Source: Torreya grandis
Lineage: Eukaryota > Streptophyta > Pinopsida > Cupressales > Taxaceae
Length of the DNA stretch: 64,000 bases
NCBI GenBank assembly: GCA_037957365.1
Contig: JARHVA010002126.1
Span: 2,137,501 to 2,201,500 of the forward strand
Reading direction: 5' to 3'
The position numbers were made by a program, and so were the translations under genes. Positions 11,151 through 23,589 of the stretch are shown in pieces (the stretch's first letter is position 1; each line of letters opens with the position of its first letter). The notes below the pieces were generated by a model. That model ran no database searches. It saw only the letters and a list, made by a program, of their open reading frames with translations, and was not told where the DNA came from.

Positions 11151-11500
11151 TCACCATTTGGTTTTTTTACCAAGACAATGTTAGACACCAAATTAGAATG
11201 TGCAATGGCTCTCATAAAATTGATTTCTCAAATTTTTTGAATTTCATCTTTTACCATCAATGCCATTTTAGGATGCATTGTTCATATTTTTTATTTTATT
11301 TTCTTTACATTTGGGTATAATAATATATTATGCATTTTCATCAATGGGTCAATCCCAGGCATACATGAATAATCCTAAGCAAATATTTCTAAAAAATCAT
11401 GAGAGACATATCGATAGGTTTTCCCTTCATCCTCCTACATCATTGCAACAAGTAAAACTGGTCTAGGATCCTTATCCATTCCAAAGTTATATTTGATTGT
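11080..11500 (-). pseudogene. Tat-like RT N-terminus (Z)
   Basis: The minus strand reads LNEETIKYNFGMDKDPRPVL, then SHDFLEIFA-stop-DYSCMPGIDP, then VKDEIQKI-stop-EINFMRA and NIVLVKKPNGDILFCIYYHD. This is the usual start of a plant gypsy RT: a DxPGI-type anchor, the VKK-NG strand and the C-x-Y-Y/R-D block. Tryptophan positions have become stops (FA-stop-DYS). No catalytic YxDD remains, because the element is cut here. Confidence 0.75.
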
Positions 11501-11557
11501 TTCTTCATTTAATAACATAGTTTTTTTTATAATAAATGGTGTGTTAGGAATATCATT

Positions 11558-11872
11558 TTATGCATCATGTTGGATATTTGGATTATCATTCTCACCAAAA
11601 TAAGCATGAGCAGAGGTAACATGAGGAAACCTATTCTTATGATAGAAAGAATGGAAATCCTCATATGCCCCTAAGTACTCTAGTAGTGATTCATTGTTAG
11701 AAAACTCATCCATTATTAGAAATGATAGGGAAGTGATGTCATTTATTAAATAAGGGTTAACCATTTGGATATCAGTTGTGGATACTTTTATGCATTCTAA
11801 TTTGGCCTTTTGGGAACAAATTATATTTTGAGAGATGTGTTTGTGTTTAATATCTTTGTTTTTAAAACCCAA
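11558..11872 (-). pseudogene. PR-RT linker segment of Z
   Basis: A 104-codon open frame on the minus strand, located between the protease (12.1-12.7 kb) and the RT start (11.08-11.5 kb). It has no domain I recognise. It is acidic and ends with YFGENDNPNIQ, just before the RT lead-in. By position it is polyprotein linker and not a separate gene. Confidence 0.5.
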
Positions 11873-12119
11873 TTCTTGATAGTTTTTATTAATTATAGGA
11901 GCAAGGAGTTGTGTTGTTACTTGCTTATTTTTACCTAATCCTTGTCCCTTTTACCCGTATTTGAGTTAATATCAAGAACTAAAATTATATTTATATGCCT
12001 ATAATATAGGTTAGATGGGTGCTTGAACCGTTACACAATGTTTGAATAGATTAATATCCATTGGGCATGTGCAAATGAATCCCTAATGACTAAATTTTAA
12101 GCAATCACACAATGTGGAA

Positions 12120-12700
12120 GGAACCACATACATCTCATGTATCCAATGTCATTTTAAAAGAATGTAATAGTTCAAATCATTTGGTAGAACCTTGCAAAAA
12201 GTGGGTAATGTACAAGGGCCTAATGTAATATTCAATGTTATCTATCCTAATACTTTCCATGTCATATTATCAAATCCTTTGATACTCATATTAGATGGAT
12301 CTAAATTTAATGGTCCAATGCCCATGATAGACATAAATGATATGTTGAAAATGTTGATTTTGGAACCATTGTACATAAGAAAAAAATTTACCATTTTATT
12401 GTAAACACATACCTAGATATAGAATGGAAAATACATATTTATAAGGTGTTGGGGATGTAAATCCTCCTTTTAAAAGGATATATTATGATCAGTCCATTTT
12501 ATGGTGTTTAATACAGAGGTGACATAAGGTGGCTTAACATTAAAATGGAGTAAGTTCATACATAAGGCATCTAAAAGAACATCCTTATAATGTGAGGAAA
12601 TATGTAACAAGTTTAATAACAAATTTTGGGCCATAATGTGTCGGGTTTGGAAACAACATGCCCTAGGGAAGAAGGTTGCTTCATGCACTCCCTTTGGCAT
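12120..12700 (-). pseudogene. Tat-like aspartic protease with upstream gag-PR linker (Z)
   Basis: Minus-strand blocks are: an upstream linker (YKDVLLDALCMN, 12470-12700); VNFFLMYNGSKINIF near 12370-12400, where the expected catalytic Asp of the DNGS-type loop is Tyr; then IGPLNLDPSNMSIKGFDN and WKVLG-stop-ITLNITLGP; and finally LNYYILL with HWIHEMYVVPSTL near 12120-12165. Loss of the catalytic Asp plus stops makes it inactive. Gag itself is not recognisable upstream. Confidence 0.7.
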
Positions 12701-12974
12701 CTTGTGGTGATAGTTAAAAGCTCATTATAAACATTATAACAAGGAGTATGTGGGAAAATAGGTTTTGCATCCCTTATAGATTGTCAATGTGCTAATTAGG
12801 CATGAAATAATAAAATTGAGAGCTACTATAAGGTATTAAACCATAAAATAATTAACATAACTATCCATGGGAAACATGATTGTAAAATTTATAGCAATTT
12901 AGAGGCTAATAATAGAAAAATCATAAAACCCTGAGTGACCTAGGGTTTGACGTTAAAAAATTGGGTTCACTAAA

Positions 12975-14290
12975 TGTTTAACCCTAAAATGAAATATGTG
13001 TTATTTTCACTTTATACCATAGGGTTAAGAATATATAAATGAAATGGCACAAGGTTGATAATCATATATATAGAAGGCTAATTAAATTCTAAATTCAGAT
13101 ATAAGCATACACTGAATTTATTATTTTGAGATAGTCTAAGTATGGAAAGTATAACTAGGATAAATATATAAATGAAAAAGAATAGAATAAATTAGCTTGT
13201 TTTGATGATAATGGAGGTCTAGATCTAAAATAGTCTAAAATCAGATGGGAATATAATTTTGGAATAGTTGTTAGATTTTAGATCTAGTGCCTCTATCTAT
13301 TTGTATAGCTATGTCAGCCATGGATGGTTATGTTAATACTACTTTATTAGTCTGATGATAGTGTCTTGTACAGAATATATGGTGAAATAAGATGCAACCA
13401 CCTTGATGATTTTAGGTTTGGATTTGCCTTCACTTTGATACATTCACATTTGGGTCATGGATAGCCACTCCTTATGAAATGGAAAAACATTATCTCTCCA
13501 TCTTTAACATGACCTTGGGGGAAAATGGGTTAGTAGGCACATGATGTCAAGATGACCCCAATGACCCTACTATAAAAGTGCACTACTTATAGAGCCAATA
13601 CTTTAGAAGAGGGCCTTAGACTCATGTAGTTCTCTCCTACATGTTGGCTTGTGTGTGACTCATGCAATGAGTGTAAATAAACTACAACAATGACCTAGCA
13701 TATAACTTGGAAAATCATAGTCATAAGCTATGACTTTAGTACTTCAAAAATGTATATGTGCAATCCTTATGACTAGTTAGGAAATAGGAATAAATAGGTA
13801 AGATTTTCTCAATTGAATGTCCTTTGACTGATCTTTGGTTCTAATTCTAGGTTAGGAATGAATGAGGGTTGATATTTATATCAATCCCTTTGGAGTAGTA
13901 AATCACATTAAATAAATTAGGCTGACCATTAGACTATGTTTCATTTACAAACTAGATTATTTGAGGGCATTGGACTTATTTGAGGTACGACAATAATGTT
14001 GACACTACTATCTATCCTAGATGTTAGTGTCTAGGGAATACCAAAATAGGTATAGGCTTAAAACATGCAAAGGTGTAAAATAAATATATTTTAAGCATTA
14101 TGGGAAAGATAAAATGTATGTGTCATTAATATAAGACTAGTCAGACTAAGAAATAGGCCAAGAGGCACAAGATAGAGTATATGTGAGGCTTGTAAAATTA
14201 AGGAGAGTGTATCACAAAGAGGAAAAACCAAGGTCTACATTTTCCATGTGTGCTAGACTGAGGTGCTACATAATCAAAACAATGTCATCT
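12975..14290 (-). repeat. LTR-like unit U1 of the Tat-like family
   Basis: It shares an ordered series of blocks with 15867-17300, 17616-18470 and 20230-21330: TGTTTAACC at the left end, GGGTTAGTAGGCAC and 'gatgaccccaatgaccc', a 'gagggccttagact ... ttctctcctacatg' block with GTGTGTGACTCATG, then 'ttagtgtctaggg'. The minus-strand end AAACA abuts a primer-site-like TTTAGTGAACCC. Identity between units is only moderate, so ends at the high-coordinate side are approximate. LTR identity is inferred from repetition and flanks. Confidence 0.5.
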
Positions 14291-14299
14291 ACAAGAGAA

Positions 14300-15860
14300 A
14301 ATTTGCAATTTGATAGGAACCATTTATTATTGAACATCTCCTATGGTAGTTATCATAGATAGAATATCATTAGGAGAGATTGGTAAAGACGTGGAATAGG
14401 TGTTTATAGGTTTTAATTTACCATCCATATGAAATATACATGTAATAGGCTCTTTACCACCATCCTTTAATTCTAATATAGGATCATGATGTGGTTTAGA
14501 AACATTAGGTAAAGGAACATCCATTTTACATGAAGTTTCAAAAGAGGTCATTATGTCATTTTGGATGTCACAAAGCTTGATGCAACTATCATGGGAAAGG
14601 GTTTGTCTACATTAAATTTCATTACATTCAAGAGGAATATAAGATATAATTCCATTATTTTCATCTAGAATTGGAACATGGTTTTGATCATAAAATGGAG
14701 AAAAGGTAATATTCTCTATTTTTCTCGAAACATCATCATAAAGAGAAAGAAATGAAAGTTTCACTTTCATTTTCAAATTCAAAAGAGAAAGGAATAGAAT
14801 ATGAAATATCACTTTTTAGTTTAGATACATAATTTTTGTATAAGAAAGTAATGACATAATTAGCATTTGAATCTTGAGTTTCATTATTGCTACTTGACTT
14901 TGGAAATTATTTCATTATGAAACCTTTAACAAATATTTTTATTTATTTATCTTGAATTGGGAGATGAGTATAAGCACATGCATCTACACTAATTTGGATA
15001 GCATTATGATTTTCATCTTTTCAATCTAACATAATAGGAAGAAAAGTGGTAAATGCATTTTTATCATTGAGATATATATATTTATAGGGAGAGAGAGAGA
15101 GAGAATTACTTTCACTATTTTCATTCTAGTGATCTAAAAAAGAAACAATATTTTCAGCATTATCAATAGTTTAGAAAAAAAGGCAAGCATGTATACTTTT
15201 CACCATGTTCATTATTATAAAGAGGGGAAATGTATTGTGTTATTTATGGTAAATTACTATTTTCAACATCATGAATGCTAACTTATTGCATGTATATTGT
15301 ATCATCATTATGTGATGCACTAAAAAAAAATTATTAATTTTAACTTTTTGGGCATTTTATCATTGGATGTAGAAGAAATAGGATAACTAGGCTCCTCATG
15401 TTTGAATTCAATAGGGATATAATCACACTCATAATAATATGAGCACATATTATGAATATCCACATATTCATTTATACTTGCATTTACATCATTAATTTTT
15501 TCATTAGATTAGTTACAAAAAAAGGATAAATATTGGGCACCTTTTTTATATGCCATAAGATCCTCATATGCAATACATTGGTCATTGGTAACATTAAACC
15601 AACAATCAAAAAAATATGGTTTCCTAGAGATTTTAGTAAAAATAAACATGTTGAGGAAGGATAAAATTTTGGATGTAACCACACAAAGGAGAATGATGAT
15701 GCCTAGGAAAAAAATAGAAACAAACATTCCTTAAACTATGCCCATGCAATAAACTAGATGTGGAAAATAAATACAATGATCTAAAAATGAGTTTTTGTAT
15801 AAATAGAAAACCTAAATGTAATTGACAGTTTGGTTCAAATAAGAATAGAGGACTAGTTCA
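14300..15860 (-). pseudogene. degraded minus-strand coding tract between LTR-like units
   Basis: Several minus-strand open frames (14327-14551, 14612-14812, 15509-15727) and readable text between them (EYVDIHNMCSYYYECDYIP, 15400-15470) suggest an old polyprotein linker. It resembles in style the linker at 11558-11872, but no catalytic domain is recognisable. It lies between units U1 and U2, so it is probably internal sequence of the same retrotransposon family. A short (GA)n run occurs at about 15090-15104. Confidence 0.35.
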
Positions 15861-15866
15861 CCAGAA

Positions 15867-17300
15867 TGTTTAACCTTAAATTTAGATAAAGTTATATCTA
15901 GGGTTAAGGGATATTATATAAGATTTTACACAAGGATAGTGAACTAACCTAATGAGTAGGATAATTGATATAAACATATAAATAATATTCTAAATTTATA
16001 CAATTGAGATAGCTAAAAATAACAAAGTAAAACTATTGATAGATATTGTAATGAATAGGGAATAATGATACTTATATGGTTTATAGTGCTCATGCAGGTC
16101 TAATATGGAATAGGCTATTGGTGGACCAGAAGATAATCTTGGAAAAGTCTTCATATTCTAGGAATATTCTTTATATGGTCTCAAATGATTATGTTATATC
16201 TAGATATTTACGTTGACATAAGTATAAAACTTCAATAGAGGCATCTCATAAAAAATGTTGAGTAGATATGGATGTGACTAATTGGATCCTTCTAGGTTAT
16301 TTGTCACCTTTCATTTGATGTATTCAAATCATGCACATATGATGTCACTCCTTGTTAAATGATCAAACCTTAGATTCCTTACCCTTGGAGTGACTATGGG
16401 AAAAAAGGGTTAGTGGGCTCACGGTCTCAATCTACCCCAAGGACCCATAGGTCAATGGGTATTTCCTATATAGATAATACTATGAAGAGTTATTTATAAT
16501 TATGTACTTCTCCTTGACATGTTGGCTTGTGTGTACACAAGGATGTAATGTATGATAAACAATGAGAAATAGTGACCTAGCTTGTTACTTAGAAAATATG
16601 TCTCATGAAATTCTCTTTAAATGATTCATACCTATGGGCATATTACTTCCATGAATTATATAAAAATAATGATAAGAAGGTTTTCTCACTTGAATTCTTC
16701 ATTAACTGCTTCTTGGTACGTTATCTTGTGAGTTCTCGATATTTTCTAGGTAAGGAATGAATGAATGTTGATATTATATATATCCCAATACCTTTTGGAA
16801 ATATCTCACATTAAATAAATTATTCCAACTATTAGGATAAATTTCATTTAAAAATTGGATGAATTTTGGCACTGAACACTTTTTATGAAAAGTGGACACT
16901 TGCATCAATGTAGGTGTTTGTCTAGGATGTAAGTGTCCATGAAGATATAAAATAGGTATTGGTCCAAAATTGGTAGTTATAAATAATGAACATGTTTAGA
17001 GTTATTTTCACAATATATAAGGCCTAGTCATCATAATAACAATGTTCAAACTAAGAGATAATAAATTTAGGAACAAAGAGGTAGTGAACACAAGCCTTTC
17101 AGTAGCAAGTAGGTCTAAAACTAAAAGTTATAACCATGATGGATATTTTAAGAATGTACAAGAATAAATAAATTACAATTTAGTATCTATAGTTATCAAT
17201 AACATGGATTGTGGTATCTAATATAAATCAAGGGTGAATAGTGGAAGTGGGATGTTGACTGGTAGAACCTTGAGGGGTAGGTGGAGAAATGAAATGTGTC
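15867..17300 (-). repeat. LTR-like unit U2 of the Tat-like family
   Basis: It has the same block order as U1: TGTTTAACCTTAAA at 15867, 'gggttagtgggctcacggtctcaatctaccccaag' near 16408, a 'cttctccttgacatgttggcttgtgtgtacac' block near 16505-16545, 'gtaggtgtttgtctagg' near 16910, and 'aagagataataaattta' near 17060. It is preceded by GTTCACCAGAA (15856-15866), the complement of the same primer-like site. Confidence 0.5.
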
Positions 17301-17615
17301 ATACATGCCTTTTGTTGTCTAATTAATATTGGTAATACTTTTTGATTCAATATTGAAATAATGATATTTTTTAACATTTATAAATTCCTTTATTCAATAT
17401 CTATATCTTTGTAAATGTATGTCTCTTCTCATTAATTGATTATACTTAATTTTTATAAAAAAAATGGAGGATGTTTTCATTTTATCTTTTATAACCATAT
17501 AATTGTGATAAAGAAATTTGTAATGGACTAAATGAAATATGAAACCCTATAAGTTTGGAACCCTAAGGAAAACTTAGGTTTTGGCAAGGTTTGAACATTA
17601 AATGGGTTCACCAAA

Positions 17616-18470
17616 TGTTTTATCTATTTTTGAATTAATATATAAATATCAATACTAATTAGATAAATGAATTAGAATAATGCAGGGTGATAGAAATATA
17701 TTTTAAAATAGTAAACTGAAGATAAATGACTAAAAAAGATAGTGAAATAAAAATGGACAAGGCTAAGCTATGCAAAAGAGAGATAAACTTCACTTTTTGA
17801 GTCGTTATGTGACTTCATAGGAAAAATAAATATAGGAATAAATATAATATAGAAAACCCAAAAATATCATAGAATTTGTGCCTGAATACTTTGACATACA
17901 TGAATTCCCAGTTAGGATAAGAGTGACTTTGGTTGATTGATTCTATTTTTTTGTATAAAAGTGTAACTTCTAAAACAATCAAGCACAATAATAATAGTTA
18001 GGTTTTTTTGCACTGATTTGATCTCCATAAAATATGTGGATATATATGCATGCCTTCTTGAAGTTGAAACCCCTAGCTTTGTACCATAAGAAGATAAACA
18101 AATGTGGAGTAAAAATGGGTTTATAATTGGATTTATTCTAGACCTCAACACCCCACTATGTTAAGCATTACCTAAGTACCAATGATTTGAAGAGGGATCA
18201 TCTTCCATGTATTTCTCCCACTTAAGTGCTTTGTATAATTATGATCCTTTAACTATATGAATACATCTATAATTAGATTGAATACTTGATCATGCGTTAA
18301 TATGGCTAAATAAAATGTAATTTAGACTTGGTTCATGACTAATTTAAGTGATTAAAAACTAATTTGGTAGGAATAGGGACATTTTAATTTAATGTGTGGT
18401 TGTCTAAATAATATTTGATAATAGGATTAATAAGCTTGCCAAGATCTAGCATATGGAAGAATTGAATGTG
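17616..18470 (-). repeat. LTR-like unit U3 of the Tat-like family (short)
   Basis: It begins TGTTTTATC after GGGTTCACCAAA (17604-17615), the same junction as U1 and U2. Within it, 'cctcaacaccccact' near 18145 and 'gaagagggatcatcttccatgtatttctccca' near 18190-18222 match blocks of the other units and of the inverted copy at 24.2-24.8 kb. It is shorter or more degraded than U1 and U2. Confidence 0.4.
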
Positions 18471-20150
18471 CTTTTATAATGGTTCAAGCAGGAAAAAGAC
18501 TCAGTAGAGAGTTTATAAATCTAAAGTTAAACCCTAAGGATACTTTCCTTTTTAAAATTTTCACTCATGTAAGGGAAGGAAAGAATTGGCAGATAGGGAT
18601 AAGAAGGCTAGGTGTTTCTATCTTATTGGGTGTTCTTATCCTATTGGGCATTCTTGTCCCTTTAGGAAAGGTACTAACTTTTGGGTCTGAATCAAAGCAT
18701 GCATATACATAAATTTGTTTTCATTATTAATATAATCTATGTAGATGATAATATATGGCCTTGTAATGAATGTAAGTCTCCTCTTATGCCTATGATAGGT
18801 CAAATTGGTGAAATACGTGTCACTCAAGTTAACATGTCAATTAATGGTAAAAAGGGAGAAAATATGCATGATCAAGTATTTATGACCAAATTTAGGTTAA
18901 TAAAAAACATATTATCTATTAATATTAAAAAACACTAGGAAACAAAAAAAACCCACATTATATGACATGTCAGATACAATGAGCACATTGACCCTGAAAA
19001 ATACTATAGATAAAAATGATGTTGTTCATACCATATTGTGACAATGAAGATACATTTAAATTAAAATTAGATACATGGTATACAGCATATATTGATCATA
19101 AGACACAAATAAAAAACATAGAGACCATGTATATTGCATAAACTATATCAAAATTGGCAAACATTGACACCATTGCCAAAAAACAATAACACCAATACTA
19201 GCATGGTATTTGACATTAACAATAATGTTAAACAAAATAAGCCCTTGATAGTGTTGAAAAATTTGAAATTAACATTAAATTTCATCATATATATTTTTTG
19301 AAATTATTTGACATTCAACCAATACATTTCTCATAAGTGAAGAAGAATACTTTAACTTGCAAAAAAATTGACTACAAAGCAAAAACTCAGAGTCAAAAAC
19401 ATTTTATTGAGGAAAATAATGAATATAAATATCATAATCTATTTTTTCTTAAAATTTTGAGTGGAATCATGGAAAACATTCCTAAAAAAATTAATATACC
19501 AAATAATAGCACAATTATATAATATGTAACTTGATAGTGACACTCTAAAAATCAAGAAAATTAATATTGTCTATGTTTTAAAAGTGGCATAAAATGCAAA
19601 TGGTATAATTGTAAATTTGTATATCAATTTTCATATACATTCTCTAATGTTTCCATTAGACTCAAATACATTGGAGATCATAAGAAAATGTTTCAATGAA
19701 TTTCACCTCATGACTAATTATGAAGCATATTTATTATAATGTCAAACACTTTGCAATGTAAATAAGAGACTGTAAAAATTTGCATGCATCCGGAAAAGCA
19801 TTTGGATGTTGATATTTTTTTTGGGTGATTTATATCAAACTTAACCCAGTCAAGATAAATAGATTTTTTATTAACTAGTTGTGCATGGAAAATCAATTGC
19901 ATGTACTTTTTGGATATACAATGTAAGATGATTTTAACTAAAATATGACATGAGGAAAAATCATATGTAATTTGTTTATATTATAATATGGATCAAAACT
20001 TTCCCTGAAACTAAGGATGGCATTGACTAATTTCATTCCCTTTTTAATATACGTCCTACTAATGATTTGAAATTGCCTTATTTAATGCCTTAAAACAATA
20101 TTACACTAATATGGATTGTACAACCCTAATTAATAAAAAGATGGAATGTA
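18471..20150. other. AT-rich stretch without recognisable gene
   Basis: Short open frames occur on both strands, but none shows a known domain, and the base composition explains them. No RNA gene or defined repeat boundary was seen. Confidence 0.4.
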
Positions 20151-20157
20151 ATTTAAT

Positions 20158-20214
20158 TCATAGAATATGATTTCATAGAATATGATTTCATAGAATATGA
20201 TTTCATAGAATATG
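20158..20214. repeat. 15-bp tandem repeat, about four copies
   Basis: The unit ATAGAATATGATTTC is repeated head to tail: three full copies and a partial one (the last ends in ATAGAATATGATAG). It is a simple local duplication just left of LTR-like unit U4. Confidence 0.9.
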
Positions 20215-20229
20215 ATAGATAAGAATGAA

Positions 20230-21330
20230 TTAAAATGTAAAATACTTAAATTTATATTTCATATGGCATGCACTATATATGACACTACCATCAAATATCA
20301 ATGTAACCGTCGATGTTAGTGTCTAACTATGACACACTTGTCTAGTATAGAATAATGACTGGATATGGATGACACCAAATTCATTATTTTGTGTTTTTTA
20401 TCACTTTTAAGCTGATATATTTATATCTAGGATATTTTTGTTACTCTTTTCTAATTGATAAAACCCTAGCTCTTTACCCTTCTTCACCCTTGGAATGATT
20501 TTGCTAAAAAATAAATTAGTGGGTTCATGATGTTGAGCTGACCCAAAGAACCCCTTTTTTATTTGACATTGCTTACATAACCAATAATATAATGAGGGCC
20601 TCAGACTTATTCTTTAGTTCTCCCCTATATGGGGTAAAATGTGTGTGCATAGGGGTGCATTATACTATATGAAGATGCACGCAATGATCTACCTTGTAAT
20701 TTGAAAAATATCACTCATGAGCTACTCGTTTAATTATTAAGACATGTAATATGATTGATCTTATGGTTGATATGAAAATAGGGATGAATAAGATAGAATA
20801 TGCTGATATGAAAATTTTGCAATTGATTGATTTATCTATTGTAGGTGTTTTTTTGGTATTTATTAGATGCATAATGAGAAGGATTAGACTTGTATTTATA
20901 CCACACATTTTGAAAATATCTAACAATAGGTTTTAATAAGACAAATAAGTCAACCCATAGGTTTATAATCATTTACAATTCAAATGAGTTTTGGAAATTA
21001 GATGTTAGATAAGGATCTAAACACTACCATTGGTGGTAGTGTCCTTTTATACCCAGTAGTGTCTAAAAGGCTAAAAAATAGTTATGGATCTAAAACTAAT
21101 AGTGAAGTATGTTTATCAAGTTTTAAGATTCATGTCTAGTACATTACCCCTGGGTCATCAAAATGATATGTATTAGACTAAGAGATAACAATTCTAGCAT
21201 AGTGAGATGGCAAATGTGAGCCTTTTGCCAATAGGGATGTCTAAAATTTAAGGGTAGAGCCCTAACTGATATTTTTCAAATATACAAGACCAATATGCTA
21301 TGACTATATATTTTTATTATTTGCATTCCC
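20230..21330 (-). repeat. LTR-like unit U4 of the Tat-like family
   Basis: It contains the shared blocks: 'attagtgggttcatgatgttgagctgaccca' near 20515-20545, 'atgagggcctcagacttattctttagttctcccctatatg' near 20592-20632, GTGTGTGCATAGGGG, 'gtagtgtccttttatacc' near 21035, and 'agactaagagataacaattct' near 21175. The TGTTT end with primer-like site seen in U1-U3 was not found, so its left edge is uncertain. Confidence 0.45.
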
Positions 21331-22059
21331 CCCATTCAATATTTCAATTCATAAATATGAAACTATAATTTTAAAGAAAAAAAATGTATACCTTAGTGTG
21401 TATAACACATCTTGCCTTTGCTTGAGCCCACTTTGAGTGATTTTGTTGGGTATGACATATAACCAAGATCATGTTATGGTATAAATTAGGGAATATAAAC
21501 TAAAATTTTAAATAATTGAAATTCTTTAAAAGAAAGAGAGAAAGGAAGGAGTACACCTGTGTGTCAATGCAACCATGTTGCCTCTTGATATTTTGTCTTA
21601 GTAAATATGCTTCTTTATGATGCATTAGATCTCAAAAAGGTTAAAAATTAAACCTTGGAGATTTGAAGAGGGATATTGGATGGTATTGTTCCCTCAATAT
21701 GGTGTAAAGATGAGTTGTTGCATGGAAATTTAGATCATTATATATCAATCACACAACTCAAATTTGAATCTATATAATCTGGTGAGGGTGAACAATCTAA
21801 TCAAATCATCTTATAAATCTAATGATATTGGATGATTTAATCACTTAAATATATAAATATAATGATTTTTAATTACTAATCACTTCAACCTATAAAATGA
21901 ACCCATTTTTTCAACATAAAATGTTTGATAACAATATATTCTAGTGTAATCAGTGTATCTTGGTGATTAGTATTATTGTAAAGTTTGAAATTTTGGTGTA
22001 ATATCATGGAATATTCACCTATAATATGTATGATATAGAGTATATGTGTCATATATATA
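21331..22059. other. AT-rich spacer, no feature recognised
   Basis: Sequence between LTR-like unit U4 and the left arm of the inverted repeat. No coding frame or defined repeat was seen. Confidence 0.4.
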
Positions 22060-22700
22060 AATTAAAAATTAAAATCTATGCAAAATTGGTGTAATGCATA
22101 GGATTTTGATCCAAGTGTATATTTGAATCATGAAATTGAATTGGAGTTTTTGTAAGTGTGGAGTTCATGATTTTATGACAAGCCCCCAATGACATATAAA
22201 GGTACTAATTAGGTGTGTAAGTGTGGAGGTAATTTTTTAATGACATTCCCCCACTAAAATATATAAATTATGAAAATGTATAAGTGTGGAGGTCATGCCT
22301 TTGTGATATGCCCCCACTATAATCTAGAAAATTAAGAAAATGTATAAGTGTGGAGGTCAAGAATTTTTTGACATGCCCCCATTGTAATATAGAAAATTAT
22401 GAAAATGTATAAGCTTAGATGTCATTTTATTTTGACATTCCCCAAATACAATTTGTAAACTTTGTAAATGTGGAGGTCATGCCTTCTATGACATACCCAT
22501 GTTGAAATGCCCCATTTTGAGGCGAGGGAAATAGAAATTTGTAGGTACCTTACCTCAAAAGAAGAAGGTATCTATATGATATGTGTATGAATCATGTGGC
22601 ATATAGTAATAACATGTTGAATTAGATATATAAATTAGGCTCATAATATTTGATCACATCAAATCCTAATATGCATGATATAGATTATGGTAATATCTAG
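22060..22700 (+). repeat. left arm of long imperfect inverted repeat
   Basis: Read as reverse complement, 23590-24110 matches this arm in order: 'gtaatgcatagg' (22090), the 'gtaagtgtggag' subrepeats, 'gaggcgagggaaatagaaatttgtaggtaccttacctcaaaa' (22520-22561), and 'gatcacatcaaatcctaatatgcatgatatagattatgg' (22650-22690). Identity is moderate with indels. Confidence 0.7.
22150..22500 (+). repeat. about 63-bp tandem subrepeats inside the inverted repeat
   Basis: Five to six diverged units share the pattern 'aaatgtataagtgtggaggtcat....tttgtgacatgcccccacta.aatatagaaaattatg'. GTGGAGGT-like cores start near 22160, 22223, 22286, 22350 and 22470. The opposite arm (23820-24020) holds about three inverted counterparts containing 'ctccacacttac' and 'gggggaatg'. 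Confidence 0.75.
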
Positions 22701-23589
22701 AGGGTAACAACACATGTTCAACAATAAATCAAGTAGGCACACAATGTATAAAAACAATATTTTAAAACTTTATCAACTACTAATATAATAGTAAAATAAA
22801 AAAGATTAGTATGATCCTAATAATACAAAATATTGGTATGATCTTGATGATATTGATTATGTAACATATGAATGTGACACACATGATACAAAGCATTCAC
22901 ATAGGCATCTTCTTGATGACATCCTTTAGTTATAATAGCACATCTACCTATATTATCTCATTAACATTTATGTGATTAGTTCCATGTTATTGGATAGCAT
23001 ATCATTTATTTTTGTATAAATATGTGTTTCACAAAAATTTTGAGGGTGATACAAGTAAACATAGATGCATGATATATGCATTCTCAGATGTTGGGCCTTC
23101 CCTCTACTCATATCATATTGGCAGAATCCACATTTTTATCATGATACATCTAGGTTATATTATTTTATAATCATTTTACATTATCATGTTTTAGATTTTG
23201 TACTTAGACATGCCTTTATCCATTCTTATATATTTCATAGTGTACTTGATATGCTATTTACTTAACATTTTTTATAACTCATATGATCCATGGGTAGTAT
23301 GTTATGTTAATGTTGGTTGTTTATGCTTTCATTTATGCACTTATTTGAGTATTTTGCTTTGACCTTATCTTTCTTATTTGATCATTTGAATACGCTCCAT
23401 TTTTTGTGAGCTCATGGCTTTGTTTTCCTCTTCTACATTTGAATATGTCATTTTTTATTTTGTGTACATTTGACTAAGTCATCTCCTTTCGATTGTGGAA
23501 CATTTGAACATGTTGCTTGCTTTTTGTCACCTTGGACCATTGTATTTTGAATTTTTTTAGTGATCTTGTGTGTGTACTTGGTTGATTAT
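22701..23589. other. spacer between inverted arms, AT-rich
   Basis: No gene was recognised. The right half (23380-23515) contains four copies of a short 'catttgaayatg' phrase at irregular spacing. Weak inverted similarity may extend further inward from both arms. Confidence 0.4.

Larger units (their letters stand above)
8400..11155 (+). mobile_element. Ty3/gypsy remnant GB (gag-PR-RT-RNase H), target of C1
   Basis: The plus strand carries gag, protease, reverse transcriptase and RNase H in gypsy order with many stops. The left end is interrupted by C1 just upstream of gag. The right end stops inside RNase H, where minus-strand Tat-like sequence begins (about 11080-11160). Integrase and 3' LTR are missing, so the element was truncated as well as interrupted. 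Confidence 0.85.
11080..12974 (-). mobile_element. Tat-like Ty3/gypsy remnant Z (PR to RT N-terminus)
   Basis: On the minus strand, from about 12700 down to 11080, there is a protease followed by a linker and the start of reverse transcriptase, all on one strand with many stops. The protease style (an NGS active-site loop, then IKGFDN and LNYYILL) is that of the plant Tat lineage. A primer-site-like sequence (TTTAGTGAACCC on the minus strand) lies at about 12963-12974, next to LTR-like unit U1. The rest of pol is lost at the junction with GB. Confidence 0.7.
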
